A stretch of 64,000 bases of DNA from Pantoea sp. (GTDB lineage: Bacteria; Pseudomonadota; Gammaproteobacteria; Enterobacterales; Enterobacteriaceae), in contig NZ_JAPWKD010000001.1 in the NCBI RefSeq assembly GCF_028283705.1, positions 1 through 64,000 on the forward strand. Reading direction: 5' to 3'. Each line of letters starts with the position of its first letter. The stretch's first letter is position 1. Under the pieces are notes generated by a model, which searched no databases, was not told where the DNA came from, and worked only from the letters and a program-made list of their open reading frames with translations. Positions 47,773 to 59,261 of the stretch are shown in pieces. Made by a program: the position numbers and the translations under genes.

Positions 47773-50496
47773 ATGGCTACTATCCATGTAGACGGTAAAG
47801 AGTATGAAGTGAACGGGTCGGACAACCTGCTACAGGCTTGTCTGTCTCTGGGCCTTGATATTCCTTATTTTTGCTGGCATCCGGCGCTGGGAAGCGTGGG
47901 TGCCTGTCGCCAATGCGCGGTAAAGCAATTCCAGAATGCCGAAGATACCCGCGGTCGCCTTGTCATGTCATGCATGACGCCCGCATCGGACGGCACCTTT
48001 ATTTCCATCGACGATGGTGAAGCGAAAGAGTTTCGTGAAAGCGTGGTGGAATGGCTGATGACCAACCACCCGCATGACTGTCCGGTGTGCGAAGAGGGCG
48101 GTAACTGCCACCTGCAGGATATGACGGTAATGACGGGCCACAGCTTCCGTCGCTATCGCTTCACCAAACGTACTCACCAGAATCAGGACCTCGGCCCGTT
48201 CATTTCTCATGAAATGAACCGCTGTATCGCCTGTTATCGTTGTGTGCGTTACTACAAAGATTACGCCGATGGCACCGACCTTGGCGTCTATGGCGCGCAT
48301 GACAACGTCTACTTTGGTCGTCCGGAAGATGGCACGCTGGAAAGCGAATTCTCCGGTAACCTGGTAGAAATCTGTCCGACCGGGGTCTTCACCGATAAAA
48401 CCCACTCCGAGCGTTATAACCGTAAGTGGGATATGCAGTTTGCGCCGAGCATCTGCCAGCAATGCAGCGTTGGTTGTAATACCAGCCCCGGTGAGCGTTA
48501 CGGCGAATTACGTCGTATCGAAAACCGTTATAACGGCACGGTAAACCACTACTTCCTGTGTGACCGTGGTCGTTTTGGTTACGGTTACGTCAACCTGAAG
48601 GACCGTCCGCGCCATCCGGTACAGCTGCGTGGCAATGACTGGGTCACCCTGAATGCTGAGCAGGCTGTGAACGCAGCGGCAGATGTGTTGCGTCAGGCGA
48701 AAAAAGTCATCGGGATTGGCTCTCCGCGTGCCAGCATCGAAAGTAACTTTGCCCTGCGCGAGCTGGTGGGAGCGGATAACTTCTCTACCGGTATGCCAGC
48801 AGGCGAGCAGGCGCGTCTGGAACTGATGCTCAAAGTGCTGCGTGAAGGCGGTATCTATACCCCGTCTCTGCGTGAGATTGAAAGCTACGATGCGGTGCTG
48901 GTGCTGGGCGAAGATCTGACTCAGGTTGGCGCACGCGTGGCACTGTCCGTGCGTCAGGCGGTGAAGGGTAAAGCACGCGAAATGGCCGCCGCACAGAAAG
49001 TGGCTGACTGGCAAATCGCGGCGATCCTCAACATCGGACAACACGCCAAACACCCGCTGTTCGTGACCAACGTCGATGAAACCCGTCTGGATGATATCGC
49101 CGCGTGGAGCTATCGCGCTCCGGTGGAAGATCAGGCGCGTCTCGGTTTTGCCATCGCGCATGCGCTGGATGAAAGCGCGCCAGCGGTTGGCGATTTTGAC
49201 AAGGCGCTGAACGGTAAGCTGGATGTGGTGGTACAGGCGCTGACCGGGGCGAAAAAGCCGCTGATTATCTCCGGTACTCACTCTGGCAGCACCGCAATGA
49301 TTGAAGCGGCCGCCAACGTGGCTAAAGCGCTGAAAGCGCGTGGTGCGGATGTCGGCATCACCCTGCTGGCATCCGCCGCTAACAGCATCGGCCTTGGCTT
49401 GATGGGCGGCGCATCGCTGGATAGCGCCCTGGCGCAACTGAGCAACGGCGAAGCCGATACGCTGGTTGTGCTGGAAAACGATCTGTATCGCCACGCGCCG
49501 AAGGAGACGGTGGACGCGGCACTGGCGCAGGCTGCCAACGTGATTGTGGTTGATCATCAACGCACCGCCACGCTGGAAAAAGCCAACCTGGTGTTCTCCA
49601 CAGCCAGCTTTGCCGAAAGCGACGGTACCTCGATCAACCATGAAGGTCGCGCTCAGCGCTTCTTCCAGGTTTACGATCCGGCTTACTACGACAACAGCGT
49701 GGTGATGCTGGAAAGCTGGCGCTGGCTGCATTCATTGCACAGCACCGTAGAAAGTCGCCACATTGACTGGACGCTGCTCGACCATGTGATTGATGCCGCC
49801 GTCGCGGCGCTGCCGCAGTTGAAAGGCATCAAAGATGCAGCACCGGATGCCAGCTTCCGTATTCGTGGTCAGAAACTGGCGCGTTCCCCGCATCGTTACA
49901 GTGGCCGTACTGCGGCGCGCGCGAATATCAGCGTGCACGAACCGCGTCAGCCGCAGGATAAAGACACCATGTTCGCCTTCTCGATGGAAGGGAACAACCA
50001 GCCGAATGCTGCGCGTTCGCAGATTCCGTTTGCCTGGGCGCCAGGCTGGAACTCCCCACAGGCATGGAACAAATTCCAGGCCGAAGTGGGTGGTAAGTTG
50101 CGCAATGGCGACCCGGGTGTGCGTCTGTTTGAGGCCGCAGAAGGTTCACTGCCGTGGTTCACTGCCGTGCCGGAAAGTTTTGTCGGTGGCAGCCAGTGGC
50201 GCGTGGCCCCTTACTATCAGCTGTTCGGTAGTGAAGAGATGACGCAACGTTCACCGGTGTTCCAGAAACGTATGTCTCCGGCCACGCTGGTGATCAACCC
50301 AGCCGATGCTGAGAAGCTCGGCGTGAACAACGGTGCGGCAGTGGAGCTGGTGTGTGCCGGTGAAACTCTGCGTCTGCCGGTGCGTTTCTCCGCATCATTG
50401 CAGGCAGGGCAGGTGGGTCTGCCACTCGGTATGCCGGGTGTACCGCCGTTCCTCTCGGGTGCGCAAATTGACAAATTGCAGGAGGCAGCGCAATGA
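47773..50496 (+). CDS. nuoG: NADH-quinone oxidoreductase subunit G
   Basis: This is the large electron-conducting subunit, 907 aa. The N-terminal [2Fe-2S] ferredoxin domain has [20 protein letters not shown]. Then follow the [15 protein letters not shown] cluster, the [16 protein letters not shown] four-iron site, and the extra [14 protein letters not shown] cluster (N7) typical of NuoG. The C-terminal molybdopterin-oxidoreductase-like domain is non-catalytic in this family. It overlaps nuoH by four bases. Confidence 0.97.
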   Translation: MATIHVDGKEYEVNGSDNLLQACLSLGLDIPYFCWHPALGSVGACRQCAVKQFQNAEDTRGRLVMSCMTPASDGTFISIDDGEAKEFRESVVEWLMTNHPHDCPVCEEGGNCHLQDMTVMTGHSFRRYRFTKRTHQNQDLGPFISHEMNRCIACYRCVRYYKDYADGTDLGVYGAHDNVYFGRPEDGTLESEFSGNLVEICPTGVFTDKTHSERYNRKWDMQFAPSICQQCSVGCNTSPGERYGELRRIENRYNGTVNHYFLCDRGRFGYGYVNLKDRPRHPVQLRGNDWVTLNAEQAVNAAADVLRQAKKVIGIGSPRASIESNFALRELVGADNFSTGMPAGEQARLELMLKVLREGGIYTPSLREIESYDAVLVLGEDLTQVGARVALSVRQAVKGKAREMAAAQKVADWQIAAILNIGQHAKHPLFVTNVDETRLDDIAAWSYRAPVEDQARLGFAIAHALDESAPAVGDFDKALNGKLDVVVQALTGAKKPLIISGTHSGSTAMIEAAANVAKALKARGADVGITLLASAANSIGLGLMGGASLDSALAQLSNGEADTLVVLENDLYRHAPKETVDAALAQAANVIVVDHQRTATLEKANLVFSTASFAESDGTSINHEGRAQRFFQVYDPAYYDNSVVMLESWRWLHSLHSTVESRHIDWTLLDHVIDAAVAALPQLKGIKDAAPDASFRIRGQKLARSPHRYSGRTAARANISVHEPRQPQDKDTMFAFSMEGNNQPNAARSQIPFAWAPGWNSPQAWNKFQAEVGGKLRNGDPGVRLFEAAEGSLPWFTAVPESFVGGSQWRVAPYYQLFGSEEMTQRSPVFQKRMSPATLVINPADAEKLGVNNGAAVELVCAGETLRLPVRFSASLQAGQVGLPLGMPGVPPFLSGAQIDKLQEAAQ

Positions 50497-51467
50497 GCTG
50501 GCTGACACCGGACGTTATTGACATCCTGATTAGCATCGGCAAAGCCATCGTCATCCTGCTGGTGGTGGTGGGTTGTGGTGCCTTCATGAGTTTTGCCGAG
50601 CGTCGTCTGCTTGGCTTATGGCAGAACCGTTACGGACCGAACCGTGTAGGTTGGGGCGGTTCGCTGCAACTGGCAGCGGACATGATCAAAATGTTCTTTA
50701 AAGAGGACTGGGTTCCGCCGTTTACCGACCGCTTCATCTTTACCCTTGCCCCGGTGATTGCGTTTGTATCGCTGCTGCTGGCCTTCGCGATTGTGCCGGT
50801 CACGCCGACCTGGATGGTGACCGACCTGAACATCGGTCTGCTGTTCTTCCTGATGATGGCGGGGCTGGCGGTATACGCGGTGCTGTTTGCGGGCTGGTCG
50901 AGTAACAACAAATATTCGCTGCTGGGTGCGATGCGTGCTTCCGCGCAGACCCTGAGCTACGAAGTGTTCCTCGGTCTGTCGCTGATGGGCGTGGTAGCGC
51001 AGGCGGGGTCGTTCAATCTGAATGCCATTGTCGAAAGCCAGGCGCACCTGTGGAACATCATTCCGCAATTCTTCGGCTTCCTTACTTTCTGTATCGCAGG
51101 CGTTGCGGTGTGTCACCGTCATCCGTTTGACCAGCCGGAAGCCGAGCAGGAACTGGCCGATGGTTATCACATCGAATACGCCGGGATGAAGTTCGGTCTG
51201 TTCTTTGTCGGTGAATACGTGGCCATCACCACCGTGTCAGCGCTGATTGTAACGCTGTTCTTCGGTGGCTGGCAGGGGCCGTTCCTGCCGCCGATCATCT
51301 GGTTTGCCGTTAAGACTGCGTTCTTCATGGTGATGTTTATCCTGATTCGTGCTGCGCTTCCGCGTCCACGCTATGACCAGGTGCTGTCGTTCGGCTGGAA
51401 AGTGTGTCTGCCGTTGACGCTGTTGAACCTGCTGGCGACCGCCGCAGTGATTCTGTCTGCGCAGTAA
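50493..51467 (+). CDS. nuoH: NADH-quinone oxidoreductase subunit H
   Basis: NuoH is the membrane subunit at the junction with the peripheral arm that forms the quinone channel. It is 324 aa with eight helices. Conserved loops are [20 protein letters not shown] and the acidic [20 protein letters not shown] stretch, with charged residues that start proton coupling. Confidence 0.97.
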   Translation: MSWLTPDVIDILISIGKAIVILLVVVGCGAFMSFAERRLLGLWQNRYGPNRVGWGGSLQLAADMIKMFFKEDWVPPFTDRFIFTLAPVIAFVSLLLAFAIVPVTPTWMVTDLNIGLLFFLMMAGLAVYAVLFAGWSSNNKYSLLGAMRASAQTLSYEVFLGLSLMGVVAQAGSFNLNAIVESQAHLWNIIPQFFGFLTFCIAGVAVCHRHPFDQPEAEQELADGYHIEYAGMKFGLFFVGEYVAITTVSALIVTLFFGGWQGPFLPPIIWFAVKTAFFMVMFILIRAALPRPRYDQVLSFGWKVCLPLTLLNLLATAAVILSAQ

Positions 51468-51478
51468 GGGGTTTTGAG

Positions 51479-52021
51479 ATGACTTTAAAAGATATTGTCG
51501 TTGGCTTCGGCACGACAGTGCGCAGTATCTGGATGATAGGCATGCATGCCTTCGCCAAACGCGAAACCCAGATGTACCCGGAAGAACCGGTGTACCTGCC
51601 GCCACGCTACCGTGGCCGCATCGTGCTGACGCGCGATCCGGATGGTGAGGAGCGTTGCGTTGCCTGTAACCTGTGTGCGGTAGCCTGTCCGGTAGGCTGT
51701 ATTTCGCTGCAAAAAGCCGAAATGCAGGATGGCCGCTGGTATCCGGAATTCTTCCGCATCAACTTCTCACGCTGCATCTTTTGTGGCCTGTGCGAAGAAG
51801 CCTGTCCGACTACGGCTATCCAGCTGACCCCGGATTTCGAACTGGGTGAGTTTAAGCGTCAGGATTTGGTGTACGAAAAACAGGATCTGTTGATCTCCGG
51901 CCCGGGTAAATATCCGGAGTACAACTTCTACCGCATGGCGGGTATGGCAATTGACGGGAAAGGTAAAGGCGATGCAGAAAACGAAGCCAAACCGATTGAC
52001 GTCAAAGGCTTGTTACCTTAA
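51479..52021 (+). CDS. nuoI: NADH-quinone oxidoreductase subunit I
   Basis: This ferredoxin-like subunit has two [4Fe-4S] clusters (N6a, N6b), 180 aa. The motifs are [15 protein letters not shown] and [15 protein letters not shown]. The start at 51479 ([14 protein letters not shown]) follows a short gap after nuoH; the longer reading into nuoH is rejected. Confidence 0.96.
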   Translation: MTLKDIVVGFGTTVRSIWMIGMHAFAKRETQMYPEEPVYLPPRYRGRIVLTRDPDGEERCVACNLCAVACPVGCISLQKAEMQDGRWYPEFFRINFSRCIFCGLCEEACPTTAIQLTPDFELGEFKRQDLVYEKQDLLISGPGKYPEYNFYRMAGMAIDGKGKGDAENEAKPIDVKGLLP

Positions 52022-52030
52022 GGAGCAGGT

Positions 52031-52582
52031 ATGGAATTTGCGTTTTATCTTTGTGGACTGGTGGCGGTGTTGACGACGCTACGCGTCATCACTCACACCA
52101 ACCCGGTACATGCGCTGCTGTACCTGATTGTTTCGCTGCTGTCGATTGCGGGTGTGTTCTTTTCGATGGGCGCTTACTTTGCCGGTGCGCTGGAAATCAT
52201 CGTCTACGCCGGTGCCATTATGGTGCTGTTCGTGTTCGTGGTGATGATGCTGAACCTTGGCAAAACCCAGCAGGATCAGGAGCGCGAGTGGCTGAAGCCA
52301 TCGCTGTGGATTGGTCCTGGCATCGTGTCCTTACTGCTGCTGGTGGTGATGATTTATGCCATCAGCACCGCACATGATCAGGGTATTGATGGCACCGTTA
52401 TTGACGCCAAAGCGGTGGGTATCAGCCTGTTTGGTCCTTATGTTCTGGCTGTGGAGCTGGCGTCGATGCTGCTGCTGGCCGGTCTGGTTGTGGCCTTCCA
52501 TATCGGACGTGAAGAGCGTCAGGGCGAAGTGTTAAGCAACCGTCCGGCAGAGGCGCAAGGGAATAAGGAGGAGCACGCATGA
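52031..52582 (+). CDS. nuoJ: NADH-quinone oxidoreductase subunit J
   Basis: This membrane subunit is 183 aa with five helices. The conserved third helix [20 protein letters not shown] has the pi-bulge region important for coupling. AAGGAG lies just upstream of its ATG. It overlaps nuoK by four bases. Confidence 0.96.
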   Translation: MEFAFYLCGLVAVLTTLRVITHTNPVHALLYLIVSLLSIAGVFFSMGAYFAGALEIIVYAGAIMVLFVFVVMMLNLGKTQQDQEREWLKPSLWIGPGIVSLLLLVVMIYAISTAHDQGIDGTVIDAKAVGISLFGPYVLAVELASMLLLAGLVVAFHIGREERQGEVLSNRPAEAQGNKEEHA

Positions 52583-52881
52583 TCCCGTTACAACACGGCC
52601 TGATTCTGGCAGCTGTGCTGTTTGTTCTTGGCCTGACCTCACTGGTGCTGCGCCGTAACCTGCTGTTTATGCTGATTGGTCTGGAAATCATGATCAACGC
52701 TGCTGCGCTGGCACTGGTGGTGGCAGGCAGCTACTGGGGACAAGCGGACGGCCAGGTAATGTACATTCTGGCCATCAGCCTCGCGGCGGCGGAAGCCAGT
52801 ATTGGTCTGGCGCTGCTGCTCCAGCTCTATCGTCGTCGTCAGACGCTGAACATTGATACTGTGAGCGAGATGCGCGGATGA
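52579..52881 (+). CDS. nuoK: NADH-quinone oxidoreductase subunit K
   Basis: This three-helix MrpC-like membrane subunit is 100 aa. The buried glutamates of the proton path are in [17 protein letters not shown] (E36-type) and [20 protein letters not shown] (E72-type). It overlaps nuoJ and nuoL by four bases each. Confidence 0.96.
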   Translation: MIPLQHGLILAAVLFVLGLTSLVLRRNLLFMLIGLEIMINAAALALVVAGSYWGQADGQVMYILAISLAAAEASIGLALLLQLYRRRQTLNIDTVSEMRG

Positions 52882-54713
52882 ATCTTCTCTACTTAACCGT
52901 TTTATTTCCGCTAATTGGCTTCGTGCTGTTGGCATTTTCCCGTGGTCGCTGGTCGGAGAACCTGTCTGCCGCTGTGGGGATGGGTTCAGTCGGTCTGGCG
53001 GCCCTGACCACCATTTTTGTCGGCATGGATTTCTTCAGCCAGGGGCAGCAGCCGTTTACGCAGGCGCTCTGGACCTGGATGAACGTCGGGCACTTCGACA
53101 TCAAAGTCAACCTGGTGCTGGATGGCCTGTCGCTGACGATGTTGTCCGTGGTGACCGGGGTTGGCTTCTTCATCCACATGTTCGCTTCCTGGTACATGCG
53201 CGGTGAAGAGGGATACTCACGCTTCTTTGCATACACCAACCTGTTTATCGCCAGCATGGTGGTTCTGGTGCTGGCCGATAACCTGATGCTGATGTATCTC
53301 GGCTGGGAAGGGGTGGGGCTGTGTTCCTATCTGCTGATCGGTTTCTACTACAGCAATCCGGACAATGGCAAAGCAGCAATGAAAGCCTTCATCATTACCC
53401 GTGTGGGTGATGTGTTCCTGGCTTTAGCCTTATTCATCCTCTACAACGAACTGGGTACGCTGAACTTCCGCGAACTGATGGAACTGTCTCCGGCACACTT
53501 TGCGGCTGACAACCATATGTTGCAGTGGGCTACCCTGCTGTTACTGGGTGGTGCGGTGGGTAAATCAGCACAGCTGCCGTTGCAGACGTGGCTGGCGGAT
53601 GCGATGGCTGGTCCGACGCCGGTTTCTGCGCTGATCCACGCCGCGACCATGGTGACGGCGGGTGTCTATCTCATCGCCCGTACGCATGGCCTGTTCCTGC
53701 TGACGCCGGATGTGCTGCATCTGGTCGGTATCGTGGGAGCTATCACCCTGGTGCTGGCGGGTTTTGCCGCGCTGGTGCAGACCGATATCAAACGCGTGCT
53801 GGCTTACTCAACCATGAGCCAGATTGGCTACATGTTCCTGGCGCTTGGTGTTCAGGCGTGGGATGCGGCGATTTTCCACCTGATGACCCATGCGTTCTTT
53901 AAAGCGCTGCTGTTCCTCTCTTCAGGTTCGGTGATTCTGGCCTGCCATCACGAGCAGAACATCTTCAAAATGGGTGGTCTGCGTAAGAGCATCCCGCTGG
54001 TGTATGCCTGCTTCCTGGTGGGTGGTGCGGCACTGGCCGCGCTGCCGCTGATTACCGCAGGTTTCTACAGTAAAGATGAAATCCTGTTTGGTGCGCTGGC
54101 CAATGGCCACATCAATCTGATGGTTGCCGGTCTGGTCGGGGCGTTCCTGACCTCTATCTATACTTTCCGCATGATTTTCATCGTCTTCCACGGCGAAGAA
54201 AAAATTCATGCCCATGCCGGTAAAGGCATTACTCATCATCTGCCGCTGATTGTGCTGCTGGTGCTGTCGACCTTCATTGGTGCGCTGATTACTCCACCGC
54301 TGGCAGGTGTTCTGCCGCAGAACGAGTTTGGTGAAGGCGGCAAAGTGGGGCTGGAAATCACCTCTGGCGTGGTGGCTATCGTCGGTATCCTGATTGCTGC
54401 GGCGCTGTGGCTGGGCAAACGTCAGCTGGTGACCCGCGTTGCCAACAGTGCACCGGGCCGTTTCTTCGGGACCTGGTGGTTTGCGGCCTGGGGCTTCGAC
54501 TGGCTGTACGACAAAGTGTTCGTTAAGCCATTCCTCGGCATTGCCTGGCTGCTGCACCGTGACCCGCTGAACTCGCTGATGAATCTGCCCGCGCTGATTT
54601 CACGCGTTGGCAACAAGGGGCTGGTGGTCAGCGAAAACGGCTATCTGCGCTGGTATGTGGCGTCCATGAGTGTCGGTGCTGTGGTTGTTCTGGCCCTGCT
54701 GCTGGTGGTTTAA
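52878..54713 (+). CDS. nuoL: NADH-quinone oxidoreductase subunit L
   Basis: NuoL is the distal antiporter-like proton pump, 611 aa with about 16 helices, ending in the long lateral-helix region. Key segments are [20 protein letters not shown] (helix-5 glutamate), [20 protein letters not shown] (helix-7 lysine) and [18 protein letters not shown]. Confidence 0.97.
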   Translation: MNLLYLTVLFPLIGFVLLAFSRGRWSENLSAAVGMGSVGLAALTTIFVGMDFFSQGQQPFTQALWTWMNVGHFDIKVNLVLDGLSLTMLSVVTGVGFFIHMFASWYMRGEEGYSRFFAYTNLFIASMVVLVLADNLMLMYLGWEGVGLCSYLLIGFYYSNPDNGKAAMKAFIITRVGDVFLALALFILYNELGTLNFRELMELSPAHFAADNHMLQWATLLLLGGAVGKSAQLPLQTWLADAMAGPTPVSALIHAATMVTAGVYLIARTHGLFLLTPDVLHLVGIVGAITLVLAGFAALVQTDIKRVLAYSTMSQIGYMFLALGVQAWDAAIFHLMTHAFFKALLFLSSGSVILACHHEQNIFKMGGLRKSIPLVYACFLVGGAALAALPLITAGFYSKDEILFGALANGHINLMVAGLVGAFLTSIYTFRMIFIVFHGEEKIHAHAGKGITHHLPLIVLLVLSTFIGALITPPLAGVLPQNEFGEGGKVGLEITSGVVAIVGILIAAALWLGKRQLVTRVANSAPGRFFGTWWFAAWGFDWLYDKVFVKPFLGIAWLLHRDPLNSLMNLPALISRVGNKGLVVSENGYLRWYVASMSVGAVVVLALLLVV

Positions 54714-54804
54714 AAAGATTGATGGGCGGGGTGGCGGTCTTTCCTTCACCCCAGTCGAGAAAGTAAAAATTGCCTGATAAAGGCAAAAAAAAGGGAAGTA
54801 CGCC

Positions 54805-56325
54805 GTGTTATTACCTTGGCTAATAATCATACCTTTTCTCGGTGGCTTGCTGTGCTGGCTGGCCGAGCGCCTTGGCGCGAAGGTGCCGCGCTGGATCGCC
54901 TTGATCACCATGGGGCTGACGCTGGTGCTCTCTATGCAGCTGTGGTTGCAGGGAGGATATTCACTGACGCAGGCGACAGGAATGCCGCAGTGGCAATCAG
55001 AATATTCGGTGCCGTGGATCCCGCGTTTCGGTATCCATTTCCATCTGGCGATTGATGGTCTGTCGCTGCTGATGGTGGTGCTGACCGGTCTGCTCGGTCT
55101 GATGGCGGTACTCTGCTCCTGGAAAGAAATTGAGAAATATCAGGGCTTTTTCCACCTCAACCTGATGTGGATCCTCGGTGGCGTGATTGGCGTGTTCCTC
55201 TCCATCGACATGTTCCTGTTCTTCTTCTTCTGGGAAATGATGCTGGTGCCGATGTACTTCCTCATCGCGCTCTGGGGTCATAAAGCGTCGGACGGGAAAA
55301 CCCGTATCACCGCCGCCACCAAGTTCTTTATTTATACCCAGGCATCGGGTCTGGTGATGCTGATTGCCATCCTGGCGCTGGTGTTTGTGCACTACAACGC
55401 CACCGGCGTGTGGACCTTCAGCTACGAAGAATTGCTGAAAACGCCGATGTCCCACACCGTGGAATATCTGCTGATGCTGGGCTTCTTTATCGCCTTCGCG
55501 GTAAAAATGCCGGTGGTACCGTTGCACGGCTGGTTGCCAGATGCGCACAGTCAGGCACCGACAGCCGGTTCGGTGGACCTCGCCGGGATTCTGCTGAAAA
55601 CCGCCGCTTATGGTCTGCTGCGCTTCAGTCTGCCGCTGTTCCCGCATGCCTCGGCGGAGTTTGCACCGATTGCTATGTGGCTGGGCGTCATCGGTATCTT
55701 CTACGGTGCCTGGATGGCGTTTGCACAGACAGATATCAAACGCCTGATCGCTTACACCTCTATCTCGCACATGGGCTTCGTGCTGATTGCTATCTACACC
55801 GGCAGCCAGCTGGCGTTCCAGGGCGCAGTGGTACAGATGATTGCGCATGGCCTGTCCGCCGCTGCGCTGTTCATCCTGTGTGGCCAGCTGTATGAACGTC
55901 TGCACACCCGTGATATGCGTCAGATGGGGGGCTTGTGGTCACGTATTAAATGGATTCCGGGACTGTCGCTGTTCTTTGCCGTCGCCAATCTGGGGATGCC
56001 GGGCACCGGTAACTTTGCCGGGGAATTTATGATTCTCACCGGCAGTTTCCAGGTGGTGCCGGTGATTATCGTGATTGCCACTTTTGGTCTGGTATTCGCC
56101 TCAGTCTATTCACTGGTGATGATGCAGCGCGCTTATTACGGTGAAGCAAAATCACAGGCACCGCTGCCAGGCATGTCACCGCGTGAGTTCATTATGATTA
56201 TGGTTCTGGTGGTGCTGCTGGTTCTGCTCGGGGTGTATCCGCAGCCGATCCTCGACACTTCCCATGCTGCAATGAGCAACATTCAGCAGTGGTTTACCGC
56301 TTCAATTTCAACTACAAGGCCGTAA
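54805..56325 (+). CDS. nuoM: NADH-quinone oxidoreductase subunit M
   Basis: This is the second antiporter-like proton-pumping subunit, 506 aa. It starts with GTG at 54805 (AGGGAAG upstream), as in E. coli. Core motifs are FFFFWEMMLVPMYFLIALWG and FAVKMPVVPLHGWLPDAHSQ (lysine). A 91-base gap separates it from nuoL. Confidence 0.97.
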   Translation: MLLPWLIIIPFLGGLLCWLAERLGAKVPRWIALITMGLTLVLSMQLWLQGGYSLTQATGMPQWQSEYSVPWIPRFGIHFHLAIDGLSLLMVVLTGLLGLMAVLCSWKEIEKYQGFFHLNLMWILGGVIGVFLSIDMFLFFFFWEMMLVPMYFLIALWGHKASDGKTRITAATKFFIYTQASGLVMLIAILALVFVHYNATGVWTFSYEELLKTPMSHTVEYLLMLGFFIAFAVKMPVVPLHGWLPDAHSQAPTAGSVDLAGILLKTAAYGLLRFSLPLFPHASAEFAPIAMWLGVIGIFYGAWMAFAQTDIKRLIAYTSISHMGFVLIAIYTGSQLAFQGAVVQMIAHGLSAAALFILCGQLYERLHTRDMRQMGGLWSRIKWIPGLSLFFAVANLGMPGTGNFAGEFMILTGSFQVVPVIIVIATFGLVFASVYSLVMMQRAYYGEAKSQAPLPGMSPREFIMIMVLVVLLVLLGVYPQPILDTSHAAMSNIQQWFTASISTTRP

Positions 56326-56331
56326 TTCGCC

Positions 56332-57795
56332 ATGACAATAACTCCTCAACAATTGATCGCGTTACTGCCGCTGTTGATCGTCGGATTGACGGTGGTGGTT
56401 GTGATGCTGTCCATTGCGTGGCGACGCAACCATTTTGTTAATGCCACGCTGACGGTCATTGGTCTTAACCTGGCGCTGCTTTCTCTGTGGTTTGTTGCCC
56501 ATGTCGGGCCAATGGATGTCACGCCGATGCTGCGTGTCGATGGCTACTCTATCTTCTACACCGGGCTGGTGATGCTGGCGAGTCTCGCGACCTGCACCTT
56601 CGCTTACCCGTGGCTGGCCGGTTTCCCGGACAACAAAGATGAGTTCTATCTGCTGGTGCTGATTGCGGCACTCGGCGGTATCGTGCTGGCCAGCGCCAAC
56701 CATCTGGCGGCGCTGTTTATCGGTATCGAACTGCTGTCACTGCCGCTGTTTGGTTTGATTGGTTACGCTTTCCGCCAGAAACGTTCACTGGAAGCGGCAC
56801 TGAAATACACCATTCTGTCGGCAGCAGCGTCATCGTTCCTGTTGTTCGGTATTGCGCTGATCTATGCCGACTCCGGTAGCCTGAGCTTTGTTCAGCTGGG
56901 TAAAAGCCTGAACGACAGCATGATGCAGCAGCCGCTGTTGCTGGTTGGCCTCGGCATGATGATTATCGGTCTCGGCTTCAAACTGTCGCTGGTGCCGTTC
57001 CATCTGTGGACGCCTGATGTGTACCAGGGCGCACCTGCACCGGTCTCTACCTTCCTGGCGACCGCCAGCAAAATCGCTATCTTCGGCGTGATCATGCGTT
57101 TGTTTATGTACGCGCCGGTGACCGACAGCGAAGCCGTACGCACCGTGTTGGGTGTCATTGCCTTCGTCTCAATCCTGTTCGGTAACCTGATGGCGATTTC
57201 GCAGAGCAACATCAAGCGTCTGCTGGGTTATTCCTCCATCGCCCACCTGGGTTACCTGCTGGTGGCGCTGATTTCGGTGAAAACCCATCAGCTGTCACTG
57301 GAAACTGCCGGGGTGTATCTGGCCGGTTACCTGTTCAGCAGCCTGGGTGCTTTCGGTGTGGTCAGCCTGATGTCCAGCCCGTATCGTGGCCCGGATGCCG
57401 ACACCCTGTACTCTTATCGTGGCCTGTTCTGGCACCGTCCGATTCTGTCAGCGGTGATGACCATCATGATGCTGTCGCTGGCGGGTATCCCGATGACGCT
57501 GGGCTTTATCGGTAAGTTCTACGTGATCGCTTCGGGTGTGAATGCGCACCTGTGGTGGCTGACCGGCGCAGTGGTGGCGGGTAGCGCCATCGGTCTTTAC
57601 TACTACCTGCGTGTAACGGTGAGTCTGTACCTCAGTCCGCCGGAACTGCATACGCGCGATCGTGATACCCCGGCCAACTGGGCCTTCACTGCCGGTGGGG
57701 TGGTGGTACTGATTTCCGCCATTCTGGTCCTGCTGTTGGGTGTCTATCCGCAGCCGCTCATTACGCTGGTGCAAATGGCACAACCGCTGATGTAA
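56332..57795 (+). CDS. nuoN: NADH-quinone oxidoreductase subunit N
   Basis: This is the third antiporter-like subunit, 487 aa. Motifs are [20 protein letters not shown] (helix-5 glutamate) and [20 protein letters not shown] (helix-7 lysine). It is the last gene of nuoA-N, and a strong terminator follows. Confidence 0.97.
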   Translation: MTITPQQLIALLPLLIVGLTVVVVMLSIAWRRNHFVNATLTVIGLNLALLSLWFVAHVGPMDVTPMLRVDGYSIFYTGLVMLASLATCTFAYPWLAGFPDNKDEFYLLVLIAALGGIVLASANHLAALFIGIELLSLPLFGLIGYAFRQKRSLEAALKYTILSAAASSFLLFGIALIYADSGSLSFVQLGKSLNDSMMQQPLLLVGLGMMIIGLGFKLSLVPFHLWTPDVYQGAPAPVSTFLATASKIAIFGVIMRLFMYAPVTDSEAVRTVLGVIAFVSILFGNLMAISQSNIKRLLGYSSIAHLGYLLVALISVKTHQLSLETAGVYLAGYLFSSLGAFGVVSLMSSPYRGPDADTLYSYRGLFWHRPILSAVMTIMMLSLAGIPMTLGFIGKFYVIASGVNAHLWWLTGAVVAGSAIGLYYYLRVTVSLYLSPPELHTRDRDTPANWAFTAGGVVVLISAILVLLLGVYPQPLITLVQMAQPLM

Positions 57796-57812
57796 GCATT
57801 ATGCTACTGACA

Positions 57813-57840
57813 AATCAGGCCTCCGGGCCTGATTTTTTTT
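57813..57840 (+). terminator. Terminator of the nuo operon
   Basis: AATCAGGCC (57813-57821) and GGCCTGATT (57826-57834) form a perfect 9-bp stem with loop TCCG, followed by T to 57840. It is a classic rho-independent terminator, 18 bases after nuoN. Confidence 0.92.
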
Positions 57841-57914
57841 GCCTGTTATCTCAGACAACCCCGCCACCGATTGCTAACTTTTAAGTCATGTTCATCCCGC
57901 TGCGCTGAGGTAAT

Positions 57915-59261
57915 GTGATTAAGTTGATCTTTCTGCTGACCGGTGCTCAGGTGATCCGTCGACGCTGGTATTGGCTGGCTTTGACTGGCGTGGCGTTGCT
58001 GCTACTGGCGGCGTTGATCTTCTACGATATTGCCAGTGACGGCTTGCTTTCGGTTCCACTGGATATGCTCGCGCTATTTTTTATTATTGAAGGCATGGTG
58101 CAGATGACACTCGCCTTTATCCGCGAAATGCGCATTGATGGGTTGACCCTGCTCAAGGCGCTGGGCTTGTGGTGTATCGGCTTTTTGATTCTCAATATTC
58201 CGCAGGATAACAATGATGTATCGGCAGTGCTGTTTGGCATCGCCTTTATGGTTGATGGTTTGTTCCGCTTCGTGGCCGCCATCGTGTTACGTGGCTGGCG
58301 CTGGAAGAAGCAATGCGTTACCGGCGTGGTGGAATGGATTATCAGTATTCTGATCATCAGTGACTGGCCGTTTCATCATCACATCGCCGTACCACTGTGT
58401 TTCTCGTTACTGTTGCTAAGTATTGGCACCACGTTGCTACAGATGGCGCGTCAGGCACACCTGCTGACGGCCAACAGCACGGTGACCACGCTACCCCTGT
58501 TTAAGGTGGGCGGATTGCGGCAGTGGCACAGCAGCCAGTATGTGCATCCCCCTTTTCCCCTTCAGCCACCTCCCCAACTGCTCAAGGTTTATGTCTGGAC
58601 CCCATTAGGTTCGATCAGGCTGCGCGAGAGTTACCGGTTAATTAATCGCTATATCGCTGCGGTTGATCAGCACGGGGTGATCTCGACCGGGCATACTTCG
58701 CTGGCGGTCGGAGATGGTCTGTATATCAGCCACTATCCGCTCGACGATATTGATCGCGATAGCAGTAACTTCCGTGCTGTGTTGCGCTCGGGGGAGCATA
58801 ACGATGTCGCGGGGCGTTTCCTGGTCTCTTTGTCACTGGAGGTGGCTGACTGGTGTCAGCCCGATAAACAGATCCTGTTTTCACATTACAATTTTAAGGC
58901 CCTGCAAAATTTCTGGCACAGCTACCGGCTGGACAGTACCTATAACCTGACGGCGCGTAATTGCTCATCTGCGGTGATACAGGCGCTGGATGTGGCGATT
59001 GAGGGGATTCTGGCACGACAGCCGTATGCCGGCTTACGCCTGCTGGCTGACCCTAATTTTTGGCTATTAGGCGTGGTACGCGGCAGGGCAGAGGAGATGG
59101 CCTGGACACCAGGCCTGGTGCTGGATTACGTGCGTCTGCTCAAGCGGGTGATTGAACCGCAGCCCATCAGGCTGTGGCCAGTGCGGCTGTGGCAGAGTTT
59201 GCGCTTACGCTTTACCTTATGGCAGCAGAAGCGGACGCCTTCGCGCAGCGTGATAAAATGA
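57915..59261 (+). CDS. HdeD-like membrane domain fused to a putative permuted NlpC/P60-type hydrolase domain
   Basis: This 448-aa protein starts at a GTG (57915; GAGG four bases away). The first ~180 residues hold six helices (about 19-40, 46-69, 78-96, 103-124, 134-150 and 156-176) in paired repeats like HdeD/DUF308 proteins. After a proline-rich linker (about 205-222) comes a soluble domain. It has His260 in STGHTSLAVGDGLYISHYP and Cys350 in YNLTARNCSSAVIQALD. A histidine before an NCxxxV cysteine is the order of circularly permuted NlpC/P60 (YiiX, LRAT-like) enzymes. Function is unknown. The stop overlaps the MFS start by four bases. HdeD itself acts in periplasmic acid resistance. Domain calls are by eye. 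Confidence 0.6.
   Translation: MIKLIFLLTGAQVIRRRWYWLALTGVALLLLAALIFYDIASDGLLSVPLDMLALFFIIEGMVQMTLAFIREMRIDGLTLLKALGLWCIGFLILNIPQDNNDVSAVLFGIAFMVDGLFRFVAAIVLRGWRWKKQCVTGVVEWIISILIISDWPFHHHIAVPLCFSLLLLSIGTTLLQMARQAHLLTANSTVTTLPLFKVGGLRQWHSSQYVHPPFPLQPPPQLLKVYVWTPLGSIRLRESYRLINRYIAAVDQHGVISTGHTSLAVGDGLYISHYPLDDIDRDSSNFRAVLRSGEHNDVAGRFLVSLSLEVADWCQPDKQILFSHYNFKALQNFWHSYRLDSTYNLTARNCSSAVIQALDVAIEGILARQPYAGLRLLADPNFWLLGVVRGRAEEMAWTPGLVLDYVRLLKRVIEPQPIRLWPVRLWQSLRLRFTLWQQKRTPSRSVIK

Noticed and set aside
48508..49731. 407-codon minus-strand open frame
   Set aside because: It is antisense to nuoG, rich in His/Arg/Gln as expected for reverse reading of a conserved gene; no ribosome site or domain.
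54997..55905. 302-codon minus-strand open frame
   Set aside because: It is antisense to nuoM, with a His/Gln/Glu-rich product typical of the reverse strand of membrane-protein genes.
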